NCBI GenBank assembly: GCA_025454075.1
Contig: JALOPD010000250.1
Span: forward strand, 1-5,588
Length of the DNA: 5,588 nt
Reading direction: 5' to 3'
Source: Desulfobacterales bacterium
GTDB taxonomy: Bacteria; Desulfobacterota; Desulfobacteria; Desulfobacterales; UBA2174_A
The notes below the pieces were generated by a model. That model was not told where the DNA came from. It saw only the letters and a list, made by a program, of their open reading frames with translations, and did no database searches. Positions 5,201 to 5,588 of the stretch are shown here, piece by piece (position 1 is the first letter of the stretch; each line of letters starts with the position of its first letter). The translations under genes and the position numbers were made by a program.

Positions 5201-5588
5201 ATGAACCAGATCACTGTCAGCATGACCCGTTTCATGCAGGAACACCCGAAACTCAAGTACATCTTCTTCGGCGGCAAGGGGGGTGTCGGCAAGACGGTCA
5301 TGGCCGGTGCGGCGGCCCTGTGGGCGGCGAAGCAGGGCAAGCGCACGCTGCTCGCCTCCACCAACCCCGTTCACAGTTTGTCCAACCTGCTGGAGAAGGA
5401 TGTCTTCGGCAAGACCGCCATGGTCTGCGACCAGGAAAACTGCTTTGCATTCGAGATCGACACCAAGGACACCATCGAGCGCTCCAAGAAGGAGATCCGC
5501 GAGAAGATCAACTGGTTCCTCAAGTTCGCGGACATCACCACCCAGGCCGAGGAGTTCATCGAGTCGGCCACCATGAACCCGGCCTTCG
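5201..5588 (+). CDS. ArsA/Get3-like P-loop ATPase, second of the pair (N-terminal 129 residues; runs off the right edge)
   Basis: The open frame continues without a stop to the window end, so only about the first 129 residues are seen. GGKGGVGKT at 24-32 is a canonical deviant Walker A with both lysines (K26, K31). The switch I segment reads STNPVHSLSNLL (53-64), where the family norm is STDPAHSLSDAF. Asn55 (codon AAC at 5363-5365) therefore sits at the position of the catalytic switch-I aspartate (Asp57 of yeast Get3), and the second aspartate of the motif is also Asn. The alignment to the upstream paralogue is clear over this stretch: KYIFFGGKGGVGKT versus RYIMFGGKGGLGKT, DVFGK versus DIFGK, and KKEIREKI versus QQEIRKKI. 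Two cysteines (76 and 81) are present but not at known ArsA metal sites. The product is likely a partner of the first ATPase. Whether it hydrolyses ATP is doubtful. Switch II and the C-terminal half are outside the window. Confidence 0.87.
   Translation, partial: MNQITVSMTRFMQEHPKLKYIFFGGKGGVGKTVMAGAAALWAAKQGKRTLLASTNPVHSLSNLLEKDVFGKTAMVCDQENCFAFEIDTKDTIERSKKEIREKINWFLKFADITTQAEEFIESATMNPAF

Noticed and set aside
4206..5588. Arsenic resistance operon
   Set aside because: Despite ArsA-like ATPases there is no ArsB, ArsC, ArsD or ArsR in the window, and the first ATPase has no cysteines for arsenite binding.
4206..5588. MinD/ParA or nitrogenase-type NifH ATPases
   Set aside because: The SxDPxxSLSD switch I, the LGHALYYL segment and the GYIVNRVLPEE element fit ArsA/Get3 better. 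NifH cluster cysteines and MinD-type features are absent.

Overview
The window is GC-rich apart from short AT-rich intergenic patches. It looks like a chromosomal segment of a Deltaproteobacterium (Desulfobacterota, perhaps a sulfate reducer of the Desulfobacteraceae type). That assignment is inferred from composition, the strong GGAGG-type ribosome binding sites, and the pairing of a Do-type protease, a short CstA and ArsA-like ATPases. It was not tested by any search.

Layout. The left edge (1-118, minus strand) holds the first 39 codons of a radical SAM protein that appears to belong to the B12-binding-domain radical SAM group. A 141-bp divergent spacer (119-259) carries a reasonable sigma70-like promoter reading right. 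It leads into a complete Do/HtrA-type periplasmic serine protease (260-1684) with a signal peptide, an intact His/Asp/Ser triad and two PDZ domains. A 423-bp gap follows (1685-2107). It contains a near-consensus sigma70 promoter (TTGACA, 17 bp, TAGAAT) and an untranslated leader of roughly 285 nt, whose last ~95 nt form three consecutive inverted repeats ending at the Shine-Dalgarno of the next gene.

From 2108 to the right edge all genes read rightward and look like one transcription unit: a short CstA-family carbon-starvation/pyruvate-type transporter (2108-3787), a hairpin with a short T run in the intercistronic gap (3811-3852), an unrecognised 91-residue basic/hydrophobic protein (3896-4171), and two tandem ArsA/Get3-like P-loop ATPases (4206-5183, and 5201 running off the right edge). 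The two ATPases are clear paralogues. They resemble the two halves of ArsA split into separate genes.

How the genes might work together. The most interesting unit is transporter + small protein + ATPase pair. The first ATPase keeps the switch-I aspartate but has a strongly altered switch II and no cysteine at all. The second has the switch-I aspartate replaced by asparagine, the position whose D-to-N change abolishes hydrolysis in yeast Get3. This suggests an asymmetric ATPase pair, perhaps one hydrolysing and one regulatory or trapping subunit, working at the membrane with the small protein and possibly with CstA. It is not a canonical arsenite pump. The functional link is inference from gene order only.
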